From the NCBI RefSeq assembly GCF_000341265.1, contig NZ_ANAE01000075.1, forward strand, positions 1-54,397: a stretch of DNA of 54,397 nucleotides, written 5' to 3'. Every line of letters begins with the position of its first letter. The stretch's first letter is position 1. The notes under the pieces are model-generated. The model saw only the letters and a program-made list of their open reading frames with translations. It made no database searches and was not told the origin of the DNA. Shown piece after piece: positions 25,862 to 35,086 of this stretch. A program made the position numbers and the translations under genes. The DNA comes from Nocardiopsis prasina DSM 43845 (GTDB taxonomy: Bacteria; Actinomycetota; Actinomycetes; Streptosporangiales; Streptosporangiaceae).

Positions 25862-25897
25862 GGGGCCCCGGACGATCGTGTCCGGGGCCCCGCCTTT
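25862..25897 (+). terminator. Terminator after infB
   Basis: A perfect 12-bp stem (GGGGCCCCGGAC 25862-25873, GTCCGGGGCCCC 25880-25891), 6-nt loop, tail GCCTTT. It lies before ylxP, so rbfA and truB may have their own promoter or depend on read-through. Confidence 0.85.
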
Positions 25898-25927
25898 GAC
25901 GGCTCACACAACACCACAGGTGATCAC

Positions 25928-26224
25928 TTGTACGTTGGGGCGCTGACTCTGGACGTTCTCCTCGGAGACGTCCACTCGCTCAAACAGAAGCGCTCGATGG
26001 TGCGGCCCGTCGTCGCCGAACTGCGCCGGAAGTTCTCGGTGTCGGTCTCGGAGGTCGGCGAGCACGACCTCTACCGTCGGGCGAAGATCGGTGTCGCGGT
26101 GGTCGCGCCGACCGCCGCCCACGCCCGGGACCAGATGGACACCTGCGAGCGTTTCGTCGCGGGCCGTCCCGAACTGGAGCTGCTCTCCGCGAGGCAGCGG
26201 CTCTTCAACGAAGAGGAAGACTGA
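25928..26224 (+). CDS. ylxP: DUF503 family protein YlxP
   Basis: 98 residues. The family hallmark [20 protein letters not shown] followed by [19 protein letters not shown] is clear. The family has a small alpha/beta fold and is linked to ribosome assembly by context. The frame is open further back, but family members begin at (M)YVGAL. TTG 25928 fits that, with AGGTG upstream, so I use this rare start. It is two bases from rbfA. Confidence 0.88.
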   Translation: MYVGALTLDVLLGDVHSLKQKRSMVRPVVAELRRKFSVSVSEVGEHDLYRRAKIGVAVVAPTAAHARDQMDTCERFVAGRPELELLSARQRLFNEEED

Positions 26225-26226
26225 CG

Positions 26227-26667
26227 ATGGTTGACGCCGCACGCGCGCGAAAGATCGCCGACCGTATCCAGCGGATCGTCGCCGAGATGCTGGACCGGCG
26301 AATCAAGGACCCGCGCCTGGGTTTCGTCACCGTGACCGACGCCCGGATCACCGCCGACCTCCGGGACGCCACGGTGTACTACACGGTGTTCGGCACCCCC
26401 GAGGAGAAGGCGGCCAGCGCGGCAGCGCTGGAGAGCGCCAAGGGCGTGATCCGCAGTGAGGTCGGTCGCCAGACCGGCATCCGCCACACGCCCAGCCTGA
26501 CCTTCGTCATCGACGAGGTGCAGGAGAACGCCCAGCACATCGAGAAGCTGCTGGTCGAGGCGCGCAAGTCCGACGAGGAGGTGGCCCAGAAGGCCACCGG
26601 TGCCAAGCACGCGGGTGAAGCCGACCCGTACAAGGCCCCTCGTGAGGACGAGGACGAGGACGAGTAA
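26227..26667 (+). CDS. rbfA: Ribosome-binding factor A
   Basis: 146 residues. A KH-like cold-shock and 30S maturation factor. Seen: [20 protein letters not shown], then [20 protein letters not shown], and [19 protein letters not shown]. The C-terminal tail is acidic and lysine-rich (DEDEDE end), probably disordered. ATG 26227, with the previous stop two bases away. Confidence 0.95.
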   Translation: MVDAARARKIADRIQRIVAEMLDRRIKDPRLGFVTVTDARITADLRDATVYYTVFGTPEEKAASAAALESAKGVIRSEVGRQTGIRHTPSLTFVIDEVQENAQHIEKLLVEARKSDEEVAQKATGAKHAGEADPYKAPREDEDEDE

Positions 26668-26680
26668 CCGGATTCCCCCC

Positions 26681-26709
26681 GGGGCGGCGGCAGAGGCCGC
26701 CGCCCCTTT
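26681..26709 (+). terminator. Stem-loop between rbfA and truB
   Basis: A perfect 11-bp stem (GGGGCGGCGGC 26681-26691, GCCGCCGCCCC 26696-26706) with an AGAG loop and a TTT tail. It lies 13 bp after the rbfA stop and just before the truB ribosome site, so it may attenuate rather than stop transcription. Confidence 0.7.
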
Positions 26710-26724
26710 CCCAGAAGGAGCCCC

Positions 26725-27603
26725 ATGGCCGACAGCGGTGTCGTGGTCGTCGACAAGCCCGCCGACTGGACCTCACACGACGTGGTCGCCAAGACCCGAG
26801 GTCTGGCGCGTACCCGACGCGTGGGCCACGCGGGCACCCTGGACCCGATGGCCACGGGGGTCCTGGTCCTGGGCATCGAGAAGGGCACGAAGCTGCTCGG
26901 TCACCTGACGCTGACCGAGAAGACCTATGAGGGCACGATCCGCCTCGGACTCGTGACCAACACCGACGACGCCGAGGGTGAGCCCGGAGTCCGGGTGGAC
27001 GCCTCCGCCGTCACCGACGCGGACGTGCACGCGGCCGTCGCGAAGCTCACCGGCCCCATCCAGCAGGTTCCGCCGCAGGTCAGCGCGATCAAGGTGGACG
27101 GTAAGCGCGCCTACAAGTCGGCCCGGGAGGGCAAGGAGGTGGCGCTCAAGGCGCGGACGGTCACCGTCTCCCAGTTCGACGTGACGGCCATCCGGCACAC
27201 CCCGGACGGTTTCGTGGACGTGGACGCGGTCGTCACCGCCTCCAGCGGCACCTACATCCGCTCGCTCGCCCGTGACATGGGCGCGGACCTGGCCGTGGGC
27301 GGGCACCTCACCGCCCTGCGCCGGACCCGGGTGGGCCCCTATGACCTGTCCCAGGCCCGCACCCTCGACGAACTCGCCAAGGAGTTCACCCAGATCCCCC
27401 TGGCCCAGGCGGTGGCCGCCGCGTTCCCGGTGCGGACCATGGACGAGACCGAGACCCGTGCCATCCGCCACGGCAACCGGATCGGGGAGAGCTCCCTGGG
27501 TGACGGGCCGGTGGGGCTGTTCGCCCCGGACGGCACCGTGGTCGCGCTGGGGGAGAACCGCCCCGGCCACATGAAGCCGGTCGTCGTCTTCTCTCCGGCC
27601 TGA
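26725..27603 (+). CDS. truB: tRNA pseudouridine(55) synthase TruB
   Basis: 292 residues. Makes pseudouridine 55 in the T-loop of tRNAs. The catalytic motif GHAGTLDPMATGVLVLGI contains the active Asp. KTYEGTIRLG, QVPPQVSAIKVDGKRAYK and SSGTYIRSLARDMG are the other family blocks, followed by a PUA-like C-terminus. AAGGAG lies before ATG 26725. Its stop TGA and that of the opposite VapC-like gene abut, forming TGATCA. Confidence 0.95.
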   Translation: MADSGVVVVDKPADWTSHDVVAKTRGLARTRRVGHAGTLDPMATGVLVLGIEKGTKLLGHLTLTEKTYEGTIRLGLVTNTDDAEGEPGVRVDASAVTDADVHAAVAKLTGPIQQVPPQVSAIKVDGKRAYKSAREGKEVALKARTVTVSQFDVTAIRHTPDGFVDVDAVVTASSGTYIRSLARDMGADLAVGGHLTALRRTRVGPYDLSQARTLDELAKEFTQIPLAQAVAAAFPVRTMDETETRAIRHGNRIGESSLGDGPVGLFAPDGTVVALGENRPGHMKPVVVFSPA

Positions 27604-28017
27604 TCAGATCTTGATGACGGCGGCCCGGCCCGCGCACAGGGCCAGGAGGTCGTCCGGGTCGGAGGTCAGAATGACGGCGGGGGCCTCCGCCTGGAGCGCG
27701 GTGGCGCACAGCATCGCGTCGATCGCGTGTTTGTGGCCGTGGAGTCCTGCCTCGGAGAGCAGGGCGCACGCCGTTCGTGCGACCTGTTCCGTGACCGGCT
27801 CGACGGTGATCCGGGACAGGGTCCACTCCAGCGCCGGACGCCTGATCCCGGGGTGCACGACCTCCACGAGCGTGGCCGCACTGGTCAGGACGGTCATGTC
27901 GTCCCGGAGCGCGGTGGCGAGCCACTCACTGATCCGGCCGTCTCTGCGGATGGCCCCGGCGAGGCCCTCGCTGTCCAGAACGAGGGACCTGACCGATGTA
28001 CGGGGGGCGGGACTCAC
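27604..28017 (-). CDS. PIN-domain toxin (VapC-like)
   Basis: 137 residues. PIN nuclease fold with the four expected acidic residues: D15 (LVLDSEGL), E52 (TLVEVVHPG), D100 (HAIDAML) and D120 (TSDPDDL). VapC toxins are Mg-dependent RNases that cut tRNA or rRNA. The gene starts at GTG 28017, overlapping the end of the antitoxin gene by four bases, which implies coupled translation. It and the antitoxin run against the truB-ribF direction. Confidence 0.88.
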   Translation of the reverse strand: MSPAPRTSVRSLVLDSEGLAGAIRRDGRISEWLATALRDDMTVLTSAATLVEVVHPGIRRPALEWTLSRITVEPVTEQVARTACALLSEAGLHGHKHAIDAMLCATALQAEAPAVILTSDPDDLLALCAGRAAVIKI

Positions 28018-28304
28018 GCGGCCTCGTCCTCTTTTCGCTTCTGCGCGGAACCAGACGCGCTGACTCCCTGCTCTTGCAGGGCCCGACGCATCTCGTCGCG
28101 TATCTCACTCATTCGTTCGTCCGTGACCGGGCCGTTCTCGGCCTCCAGCGTTTCGACCAGCTCAGCCAACTGGTCGCGTTGGACCTGGCGTCTGACCGCG
28201 TTGGTGACGTAGGCGGAGAGCCCGGAGCCGCCGCTACGGGAGCGCGCGTCCTCGGCGAGGTCCTCGGGAAGGGTGACAGAGTACTTCTTGGTGGCGCCGT
28301 TCAT
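28014..28304 (-). CDS. Antitoxin partner, CopG/ribbon-helix-helix-like
   Basis: 96 residues. The N-terminal KKYSVTLPEDLAEDARSRSG reads as a ribbon-helix-helix strand plus helix (LPEDLAEDARSR), with LSAYVTNAVRRQV as the second helix. The C-terminus is charged and helical and would neutralise the PIN toxin. Starts at ATG 28304 or ATG 28325 are possible. A TAGCAT on the minus strand only ten bases before 28304 could be a -10, in which case the mRNA would be leaderless. Such antitoxins usually repress their own operon. Confidence 0.78.
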   Translation of the reverse strand: MNGATKKYSVTLPEDLAEDARSRSGGSGLSAYVTNAVRRQVQRDQLAELVETLEAENGPVTDERMSEIRDEMRRALQEQGVSASGSAQKRKEDEAA

Positions 28305-28470
28305 GACACTTATGCTACCCGTCATGCCACCGTCGTATTCGAGGGGTGGCTGGACGACTTTCTTGCTGAAGTCCGATGTCAGCGTGTTGTTCACAAGGGC
28401 GAAGATAGCGAGGCGTCACTGGATGTGTGCGGGTTTCGCGAAGATTCCCGGAGCCTTCTCGGAATCCGGG

Positions 28471-29331
28471 TCAGGGGCGCCGTGCGACCTCGTCCAGGAA
28501 GGCGGCGAGGGCGGCGGTCAGTTCGCCCGGCCGCTCCACCGAGGGCAGGTGTCCGGTCTCGGGCAGTTCCAGGAGGCGGGAGCCCCGGATTCCCTCCGTG
28601 TACCGGTCCGCGACCGCCTGGACCTGGGGAACCTCCGACAGGCCCTTGACCACGAGGGTCGGCACGGTGATCTCGTGCAGACGGTCCACCGCGGGGGCCT
28701 CGGGCCACTCGGGACGGTTGGCCGGGCTCGACCAGCGGCGGGCGTACATCTCACGGAGCATCAGCAACGACTGGTCCCAGGCCTCAAGGGGCATCTCCTC
28801 GGGGGAGCGCCCCGGGCCGAGCACCATGAACCCGGCCTGGACCTCGGCCATCGCGGCCACGTCGGAGGGGTCCGGGACCGCGTTGCCCTCCCGGTACGAG
28901 GACAGGCGCTCGTGCGGGACCGCCGCCAGGGCCATCTGCCGACCGGTCCGCAGGAAGGCCTCCGGCCACACGTATTCCGACATGCCGGGACACACCAGGG
29001 CCAGCGCGTTCACCCGGTCCGGGGCGGCCAGCGCCGCGTCGACCGCGTGGGCGCCGCCGAAGGAGGCACCCACCAGGGTGGCCTCGGCAATCTCCAGGGC
29101 GTCCATCAGGTCCAGCAGGTCCTCGTGGTGCCGGACCGGTCCCTCGTGATCGGCCGAACCCCCGTGGCCGCGCCAGTCGTAGCGCACCGCACGGTGGTTC
29201 GCGGACAGGGCCGCGAACTGGTGGTCCCACATCCTCCGGTCCGCCACTCCCGCGTGGACCAGGACGATCGCGGGTCCGGACCCGGCCTCGTCATAGGCCA
29301 AACGTGTCGTACCGGTGTCGATCATCGCCAT
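28471..29331 (-). CDS. Alpha/beta hydrolase
   Basis: 286 residues. Alpha/beta hydrolase fold: oxyanion region IVLVHAGVADRRMWDHQF, YDWRGHGGS, nucleophile elbow GASFGG with Ser90, and the catalytic His in ETGHLPSVERP. The third residue of the triad is not a clear Asp: the usual place reads VVKGLSEVPQ, so Glu may serve. The substrate cannot be told. The frame is open to 29367; ATG 29331 (MAMIDTGTTRLAYDEAG) matches family starts. It diverges from ribF. It is not normally part of the truB-ribF neighbourhood. Confidence 0.83.
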   Translation of the reverse strand: MAMIDTGTTRLAYDEAGSGPAIVLVHAGVADRRMWDHQFAALSANHRAVRYDWRGHGGSADHEGPVRHHEDLLDLMDALEIAEATLVGASFGGAHAVDAALAAPDRVNALALVCPGMSEYVWPEAFLRTGRQMALAAVPHERLSSYREGNAVPDPSDVAAMAEVQAGFMVLGPGRSPEEMPLEAWDQSLLMLREMYARRWSSPANRPEWPEAPAVDRLHEITVPTLVVKGLSEVPQVQAVADRYTEGIRGSRLLELPETGHLPSVERPGELTAALAAFLDEVARRP

Positions 29332-29489
29332 CCGGGCACGGTAAACCGGGTGTCCGGCTCGTGCCAACCCGTCTTTGCCCTCGGCGGAGGGCGGGTGCGC
29401 CGGACCACACCGGGTGCGTGGCGGAAGAGGGGCCGTGACGTGGCACGCTTGACCCTGAACCGATCAGACGTGAGCGAAGGGGACCGAAC

Positions 29490-30437
29490 GTGCTGCGATG
29501 GGACGGGCTGGGGGACATCCCCTCCGACTGGGGGCGGTCCGTGGCGGCGGTCGGTGTCTTCGACGGCGTGCACCGAGGACACCAGGCGATCCTGGCCGCC
29601 GCGCGCGCCCACGCCGACCGGCTCGGCCTGCCGGTGGTCGCGGTCACCTTCGACCCCCACCCCGAGCGGGTGCTGCGCGGAACCACCCCGGCGGTCCTCA
29701 CCCCGGTCGACCGCCGCGTCGAGCTGATGGAAGCGCTCGGCGTCGACGCTGTATGCGTCCTGTCCTTCGACGAGGAGCTGTCGGCCCTCAGTGCCGAGGA
29801 GTTCGTACGGCTCGTGCTGTCCGACGGGCTCGGCGCCGCGGCTGTGGTGGTCGGGGAGGACTTCGCGTTCGGCCACCGGGCCGCCGGTAACGTCGCCGTG
29901 CTCGCCGACCTGGGCGAGAAGTACGACTTCGCCGTCGACGGGGTGCGCCTCGTCTCGGAGGGGGACACCATCACCTCCACGCGCGTGCGCTCGCTGTTGG
30001 GCGGGGGAGACGTGGACGCCGCCGCCGGACTCCTGGGCCGTCCGCACCGGGTCTCCGGGGAGATCGTGCACGGGGCCGCCCGCGGCCGAGAGCTCCTGGG
30101 CTTTCCCACCGCCAACATGGACCTGACCGCGGACGCGGCCGTGCCCGGGGACGGCGTGTACGCGGGGTGGCTGAGCCTCCTGGAGCCGGTCGAGGGGCAC
30201 GAGTCGAGGTGGCCCGCGGCGGTCTCGGTGGGTACCAACCCCACGTTCGACGGCGCCGAGCGTACCGTGGAGGCCTACGCCCTGGACCGTGACGACCTGG
30301 AGTTGTACGGTCTGCGCATGGCGGTCGACTTCACCGCGCGCATCCGGGGACAGGAGCGGTTCGACGACATCGACGCGCTCATCGTGGCCATGCGCCGCGA
30401 CGTCGACCGCTGCCGTGAGGTCCTCGGCGTCGCCTGA
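29490..30437 (+). CDS. ribF: Bifunctional riboflavin kinase/FAD synthetase
   Basis: 315 residues. Makes FMN from riboflavin, then FAD. The N-terminal FMN adenylyltransferase domain has VGVFDGVHRGHQAIL and TFDPHPERVL; the C-terminal flavokinase domain has GRELLGFPTANMDL and TNPTFDGAERTVEAY. GTG 29490, with AAGGGGACC upstream. Actinobacteria normally have ribF straight after truB; here three minus-strand genes come between them. Confidence 0.95.
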   Translation: MLRWDGLGDIPSDWGRSVAAVGVFDGVHRGHQAILAAARAHADRLGLPVVAVTFDPHPERVLRGTTPAVLTPVDRRVELMEALGVDAVCVLSFDEELSALSAEEFVRLVLSDGLGAAAVVVGEDFAFGHRAAGNVAVLADLGEKYDFAVDGVRLVSEGDTITSTRVRSLLGGGDVDAAAGLLGRPHRVSGEIVHGAARGRELLGFPTANMDLTADAAVPGDGVYAGWLSLLEPVEGHESRWPAAVSVGTNPTFDGAERTVEAYALDRDDLELYGLRMAVDFTARIRGQERFDDIDALIVAMRRDVDRCREVLGVA

Positions 30438-30692
30438 GTCCGTCGTCACCGGGCGACGGGGTCACGCGCCACGTCACCTGCGGTAGGGTGGGGTCCGTCC
30501 ACGTGTGCCCGCGGCCGGTCACGCCCCCCTCCGGGAGCGGATTCCGCGGGAGCGCGGCGCACCCACGCCATCGGCGCAGGGCCGCGCGCACCACACGCGA
30601 CGGTGACTGCTCGTACGCGCGGTCACCGCGTCTGAACCCTGCCACGTACCGGGGTTCGCCCCTGCGTACCGACTTCTCAGTGAAGGAGCGAC

Positions 30693-30962
30693 GTGTCGAT
30701 CGACACCGCCACCAAGGAAAAGATCATCGCCGAGTACGCCACCGTCGAAGGTGACACCGGCTCCCCCGAGGTCCAGATCGCGCTGCTCACGCACCGCATC
30801 ACCGAGCTCACCGAGCACCTGAAGGACCACAAGCACGACCACCACAGCCGTCGTGGCCTGCTCCTGATGGTCGGCCGTCGCCGCCGTCTGCTCAAGTACG
30901 TGGCCAAGCAGGACATCACCCGCTACCGCTCGCTCATCGAGCGTCTGGGCCTGCGTCGCTAG
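30693..30962 (+). CDS. rpsO: 30S ribosomal protein S15
   Basis: 89 residues, the standard length. Key block [20 protein letters not shown], then [14 protein letters not shown] and a basic end. Binds 16S rRNA early in 30S assembly. GTG 30693 has AAGGAG upstream. Followed by a terminator and pnp, the usual order. Confidence 0.97.
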   Translation: MSIDTATKEKIIAEYATVEGDTGSPEVQIALLTHRITELTEHLKDHKHDHHSRRGLLLMVGRRRRLLKYVAKQDITRYRSLIERLGLRR

Positions 30963-30971
30963 GTCGTTTCG

Positions 30972-31001
30972 GAGGGAGTGGCCTCGGCCGCTCCCTCTTT
31001 G
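30972..31001 (+). terminator. Terminator after rpsO
   Basis: An 11-bp stem with one G-U pair (30972-30982 with 30987-30997), CTCG loop, then TTTGTTA. It starts nine bases past the rpsO stop. Confidence 0.85.
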
Positions 31002-31022
31002 TTAGTAAGGTGTGACCAGAGT

Positions 31023-31042
31023 GGCGTCCGCGATAGGACGCC
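31023..31042 (+). promoter_or_regulatory. Hairpin in the pnp leader
   Basis: GGCGTCC-GCGATA-GGACGCC, a perfect 7-bp stem, lies about 210 bp upstream of pnp. A second stem, CGGACC-GGGAA-GGTCCG, is at 31196-31212. In several bacteria pnp is controlled by RNase III cleavage of a leader hairpin, so this is a candidate site. That role is inference. Confidence 0.4.
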
Positions 31043-31248
31043 GCCCGCACCACCCGTGCCGCCACCCCGGACCCAGGGGTCGGTCCTCGGTAGTGGTCTC
31101 CGGACATCGCCCCGTACGGGCGAGCCGTGGGCTTCGATCGATGACCGACCGTCATCACCTCCGGGGCACGACACGGGAACAACATCGCCGTGCCACGGAC
31201 CGGGAAGGTCCGGACGCGGCGCCCGCAACGTGTAACAGGAGGTCGCCC

Positions 31249-33564
31249 ATGGAGGGCGTTTACTCGGCCGAAGCCGTCATCGACAACGGCAAGTTCGGCA
31301 CCCGTACCATCCGCTTCGAGACCGGTCGTCTGGCCCGTCAGGCCGCCGGTTCGGCCACGGTCTTCCTGGACGACGAGACCGTCGTCCTGTCGGCGACCAC
31401 CGCCTCGAAGCGCCCCAAGGAGAACCTCGACTTCTTCCCCCTGACGGTGGACGTCGAGGAGCGGATGTACGCCGCCGGCCGCATCCCCGGCTCGTTCTTC
31501 CGGCGTGAGGGCCGTCCGTCCGAGGACGCCATCCTCACCTGCCGTCTGATCGACCGGCCGCTGCGCCCGTCCTTCAAGAAGGGCCTGCGCAACGAGATCC
31601 AGATCGTCGAGACGATCCTCTCGCTGCACCCCGAGCACCTGTACGACGTCGTCGCCATCAACGCGGCCTCGATGTCCACGCAGATCGCCGGTCTGCCCTT
31701 CTCCGGCCCGATCGGCGGCGTCCGCGTCGCCCTGATCGACGGCCAGTGGGTCGGCTTCCCCACCCACGCCGAGCTTGAGGGCGCCACCTTCGACATGGTC
31801 GTCGCCGGCCGCGTCATGGCGGACGGCGACGTCGCGATCATGATGGTCGAGGCGGAGTCCACCACCAAGACCCTGAAGCTGGTCGCCGAGGGCGCCGTCG
31901 GCCCCAACGAGCAGACCGTCGCCGAGGGCCTCGAAGCGGCCAAGCCCTTCATCAAGGTGCTGTGCAAGGCCCAGCAGGCCGTGGCCGACCAGTCCAGCCG
32001 TGAGCAGGGCGAGTTCCCGATCTTCCTCGACTACGAGGACGACGCCTACGCCGCCGTCGAGGGCGCCGTGCGCGAGGAGCTCGTCAAGGCGCTCACCATC
32101 GCGGACAAGCAGGACCGCGAGGGCGAGCTCGACAAGATCAAGGCGTCGGCCGCCGAGAAGCTGGCCGAGGACTTCGAGGGCCGCGAGAAGGAGGTCAGCG
32201 CCGCCTTCCGCAGCCTCAGCAAGCAGCTCATGCGTGAGCGCGTCCTGCGCGACAAGGTCCGCATCGACGGCCGTGGTCCCAAGGACATCCGCCAGCTGAG
32301 CGCCGAGGTCGGCATCCTGCCCCGCGTGCACGGTTCGGCCCTCTTCGAGCGTGGCGAGACCCAGATCATGGGCGTCACCACGCTGAACATGCTGCGCATG
32401 GAGCAGACGGTTGACACGCTCAACCCGGACAAGACCAAGCGCTACATGCACAACTACAACTTCCCGCCCTACTCCACCGGTGAGACCGGTCGGGTGGGCT
32501 CGCCCAAGCGGCGCGAGATCGGGCACGGCGCCCTGGCCGAGCGGGCCCTGCTGCCGGTTCTGCCCGCCCGCGAGGAGTTCCCGTACGCCATCCGCCAGGT
32601 GTCCGAGGCCCTCGGGTCCAACGGCTCCACCTCGATGGGTTCGGTCTGCGCGTCCACCATGTCCCTGATGGCGGCCGGTGTGCCCCTGAAGGAGATGGTG
32701 TCGGGCATCGCGATGGGTCTGATCAGCGAGGGCGACGAGTTCGTCACGCTGACCGACATCCTCGGTGCCGAGGACGCCTTCGGCGACATGGACTTCAAGG
32801 TCGCCGGTACCCGTGACCTCATCACGGCGCTCCAGCTGGACACCAAGCTCGACGGCATCCCCGCCGAGCAGCTGGCCCTGGCGCTCCAGCAGGCCCGCGG
32901 CGCCCGTCTGGCCATCCTCGACGTCATGCAGGAGGCCATCGAGCGTCCGGCCGAGATGAGCCCGAACGCTCCGCGCATCCTCACCGTCAAGGTGCCCGTC
33001 GAGAAGATCGGTGAGGTCATCGGCCCGAAGGGCAAGATGATCAACTCGATCCAGGACGACACCGGCGCGGACATCTCGATCGAGGACGACGGCACCATCT
33101 ACATCGGTGCCACCGACGGCCCCTCCGCCGAGGCGGCCCGGGACACGATCAACCAGATCGCGAACCCGACCATGCCCGAGGTGGGTGACCGCTACCTGGG
33201 CACCGTCGTCAAGACGACCGCCTTCGGCGCGTTCGTCTCGCTGCTGCCCGGCAAGGACGGTCTGCTGCACATCTCGCAGATCCGCAAGCTGCACGGCGGC
33301 CAGCGCATCGAGAACCTCGACGACGTGATCAGCATCGGCGAGAAGATCCAGGTCGAGATCCGCGAGATCGACGACCGCGGGAAGCTCTCCCTGGTGCCCG
33401 TCGAGGTCGTGGAGTCCGAGGCCGCCAAGTCCGACAAGCCCGAGGCCGCCCCCGCGGCTCCCGCGGCCGCGGACGAGGACGCCGACAACGGTGACGACAA
33501 GTCCGAGGGCGCCCCGCGCCGTCGTCGTCGCCGCAGCTCGGGCGGGCGTTCCGAGAACACCTGA
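31249..33564 (+). CDS. pnp: Polyribonucleotide nucleotidyltransferase (PNPase)
   Basis: 771 residues. Phosphorolytic 3'-5' exoribonuclease. Two RNase PH-like domains (N-terminal [20 protein letters not shown]; second with [18 protein letters not shown] and [17 protein letters not shown]), a KH domain ([20 protein letters not shown]) and an S1 domain ([20 protein letters not shown]). The tail is acidic, then ends in a run of arginines. The open frame extends upstream to 31012, but ATG 31249 follows a perfect AGGAGG and fits the family. Confidence 0.96.
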   Translation: MEGVYSAEAVIDNGKFGTRTIRFETGRLARQAAGSATVFLDDETVVLSATTASKRPKENLDFFPLTVDVEERMYAAGRIPGSFFRREGRPSEDAILTCRLIDRPLRPSFKKGLRNEIQIVETILSLHPEHLYDVVAINAASMSTQIAGLPFSGPIGGVRVALIDGQWVGFPTHAELEGATFDMVVAGRVMADGDVAIMMVEAESTTKTLKLVAEGAVGPNEQTVAEGLEAAKPFIKVLCKAQQAVADQSSREQGEFPIFLDYEDDAYAAVEGAVREELVKALTIADKQDREGELDKIKASAAEKLAEDFEGREKEVSAAFRSLSKQLMRERVLRDKVRIDGRGPKDIRQLSAEVGILPRVHGSALFERGETQIMGVTTLNMLRMEQTVDTLNPDKTKRYMHNYNFPPYSTGETGRVGSPKRREIGHGALAERALLPVLPAREEFPYAIRQVSEALGSNGSTSMGSVCASTMSLMAAGVPLKEMVSGIAMGLISEGDEFVTLTDILGAEDAFGDMDFKVAGTRDLITALQLDTKLDGIPAEQLALALQQARGARLAILDVMQEAIERPAEMSPNAPRILTVKVPVEKIGEVIGPKGKMINSIQDDTGADISIEDDGTIYIGATDGPSAEAARDTINQIANPTMPEVGDRYLGTVVKTTAFGAFVSLLPGKDGLLHISQIRKLHGGQRIENLDDVISIGEKIQVEIREIDDRGKLSLVPVEVVESEAAKSDKPEAAPAAPAAADEDADNGDDKSEGAPRRRRRRSSGGRSENT

Positions 33565-33676
33565 TCCACGCCTGTTCGACCCTGTACGGGGCGGTCGCGT
33601 CTGCACGACGCGGCCGCCCCGCCGTCGTCCCGGGCGTATGCTCTGCTGGATGTCCCGACGCGAAGAAGAAGGATTC

Positions 33677-35011
33677 ATGAGTTCTGTCCCCATCGCCGCC
33701 GAGCAGGAGCCGGGAACGACCGTGACGCTGCTGGAGCCCGACGGCGGTTCCGGTCTGGTGCGTCGGACGGTGCTGCCCGGCGGCCTGCGCGTGGTCACCG
33801 AGAACATCCCCGGGGGCCGCTCCGCCGCCTTCGGGATCTCGGCCACCACCGGCTCCCGTGACGAGGACTCCGCGCACGCGGGGTCGGCGCACTTCCTGGA
33901 GCACCTGCTTTTCAAGGGGACCGGGACCCGGTCGGCGCTGGAGATCTCCGCGCTGCTGGACGGGGTGGGCGCCGACCACAACGCGTACACCACCAAGGAG
34001 CACACCTGCTACTACGCGAAGGTCCTGGACCGGGACCTGCCGCTGGCGGTGGACGTGGTGGGCGACATGGTCGCCAACTCGGTCCTGGACGAGGGCGAGG
34101 TGGAGACCGAGCGCGGCGTGATCCTGGAGGAGATCGCCATGTACGAGGACGAGCCCGCCGACCTGGTGGACGACGTCTTCGCGGAGCACTTCTTCGGTGA
34201 CACCCCGCTGGGGCGCCCGATCCTCGGCACCACGGACTCCATCAAGGCGCTGTCCCGCGAGCGGATCGCCGAGCAGTACCGGGACGCGTACGTGCCCTCG
34301 GAGCTCATCGTGACGGCGGCGGGCAGTCTGGACCACGAGAGCGTCGTGGAGCAGGTGCGAGCCATGTTCGCCAACCGGCTCGGCGCCGCCGGTGACGCCC
34401 GTCCGTCCCGCCCGCGCGGCGCCGGTGAGCCGGTGCGGACCTTCGGTGGCACGGTCGTGCAGCCGCGTGAGACCGAGCAGGCGCACATCATCCTGGGTTC
34501 GGAGGGGCTGACCCGCACCGACCCGCGCTGGCACGCCCTGAGGCTGCTCAGCGCCGCGTTGGGCGGTGGCATGTCGTCGCGTCTGTTCCAGGAGGTGCGG
34601 GAGAAGCGCGGCCTGGCCTACGCGGTGCACGCCTACCACACGGCCTACGCCGACACCGGCACCTTCCAGATCTACGCGGGCTGCCTGCCGGAGAAGGCCG
34701 ACGAGGTCATCGGGGTCTGCCGGGACGAGCTGGCCAAGGTCGCCGCCTCCGGCATCACCGCCGAGGAGCTGACCCGCGCCAAGGGGCAGATCCAGGGCGC
34801 CATGGTGCTGGGCAGCGAGGGCACCAACGCCCGGATGGGTCGTCTGCTCGCGCACGAGCTCACCCAGCCGCGCCACTTCTCCATCGACGAGGACCTGGCC
34901 CGGTTCGACGCCGTCACCCAGGCCGACGTCGCCGAGGTCGCCGCCGAGCTGCTGGCCCGGCCGAGGGCGCTGGCCGTGATCGGCCCGTACGAGGCCGACC
35001 GGACCTTCTGA
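33677..35011 (+). CDS. M16 family zinc metallopeptidase
   Basis: 444 residues. The inverted zinc motif HFLEH (in AGSAHFLEHLLFKGT) and the downstream Glu (ETERGVILEEIAMYEDEP) mark an active M16 peptidase. The C-terminal half has GGGMSSRLFQEVREKRGLAY. It is related to mitochondrial processing peptidase and often follows pnp. The frame is open further back, but ATG 33677 with AAGAAGG five bases upstream is best. ATG 33650 and 33638 are weaker options. Confidence 0.9.
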   Translation: MSSVPIAAEQEPGTTVTLLEPDGGSGLVRRTVLPGGLRVVTENIPGGRSAAFGISATTGSRDEDSAHAGSAHFLEHLLFKGTGTRSALEISALLDGVGADHNAYTTKEHTCYYAKVLDRDLPLAVDVVGDMVANSVLDEGEVETERGVILEEIAMYEDEPADLVDDVFAEHFFGDTPLGRPILGTTDSIKALSRERIAEQYRDAYVPSELIVTAAGSLDHESVVEQVRAMFANRLGAAGDARPSRPRGAGEPVRTFGGTVVQPRETEQAHIILGSEGLTRTDPRWHALRLLSAALGGGMSSRLFQEVREKRGLAYAVHAYHTAYADTGTFQIYAGCLPEKADEVIGVCRDELAKVAASGITAEELTRAKGQIQGAMVLGSEGTNARMGRLLAHELTQPRHFSIDEDLARFDAVTQADVAEVAAELLARPRALAVIGPYEADRTF

Positions 35012-35022
35012 GGCCCCACAGA

Positions 35023-35064
35023 AGAGGGGAGCCCGTGACCGTCGCTGGTCACGGGCTCCCCTTT
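35023..35064. terminator. Strong bidirectional terminator
   Basis: GGGGAGCCCGTGACC (35026-35040) pairs perfectly with GGTCACGGGCTCCCC (35047-35061), with A/T flanks extending it. It serves the peptidase gene (plus) and the small heat-shock gene (minus). Confidence 0.9.
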
Positions 35065-35086
35065 CGCGTTGCCCGAGTCCTTCGGG

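Noticed and set aside
22857-25907. A 1,016-codon open frame antisense to infB
   Set aside because: It mirrors infB and arises from high G/C at third positions; composition is repetitive and it has no family match or ribosome site.
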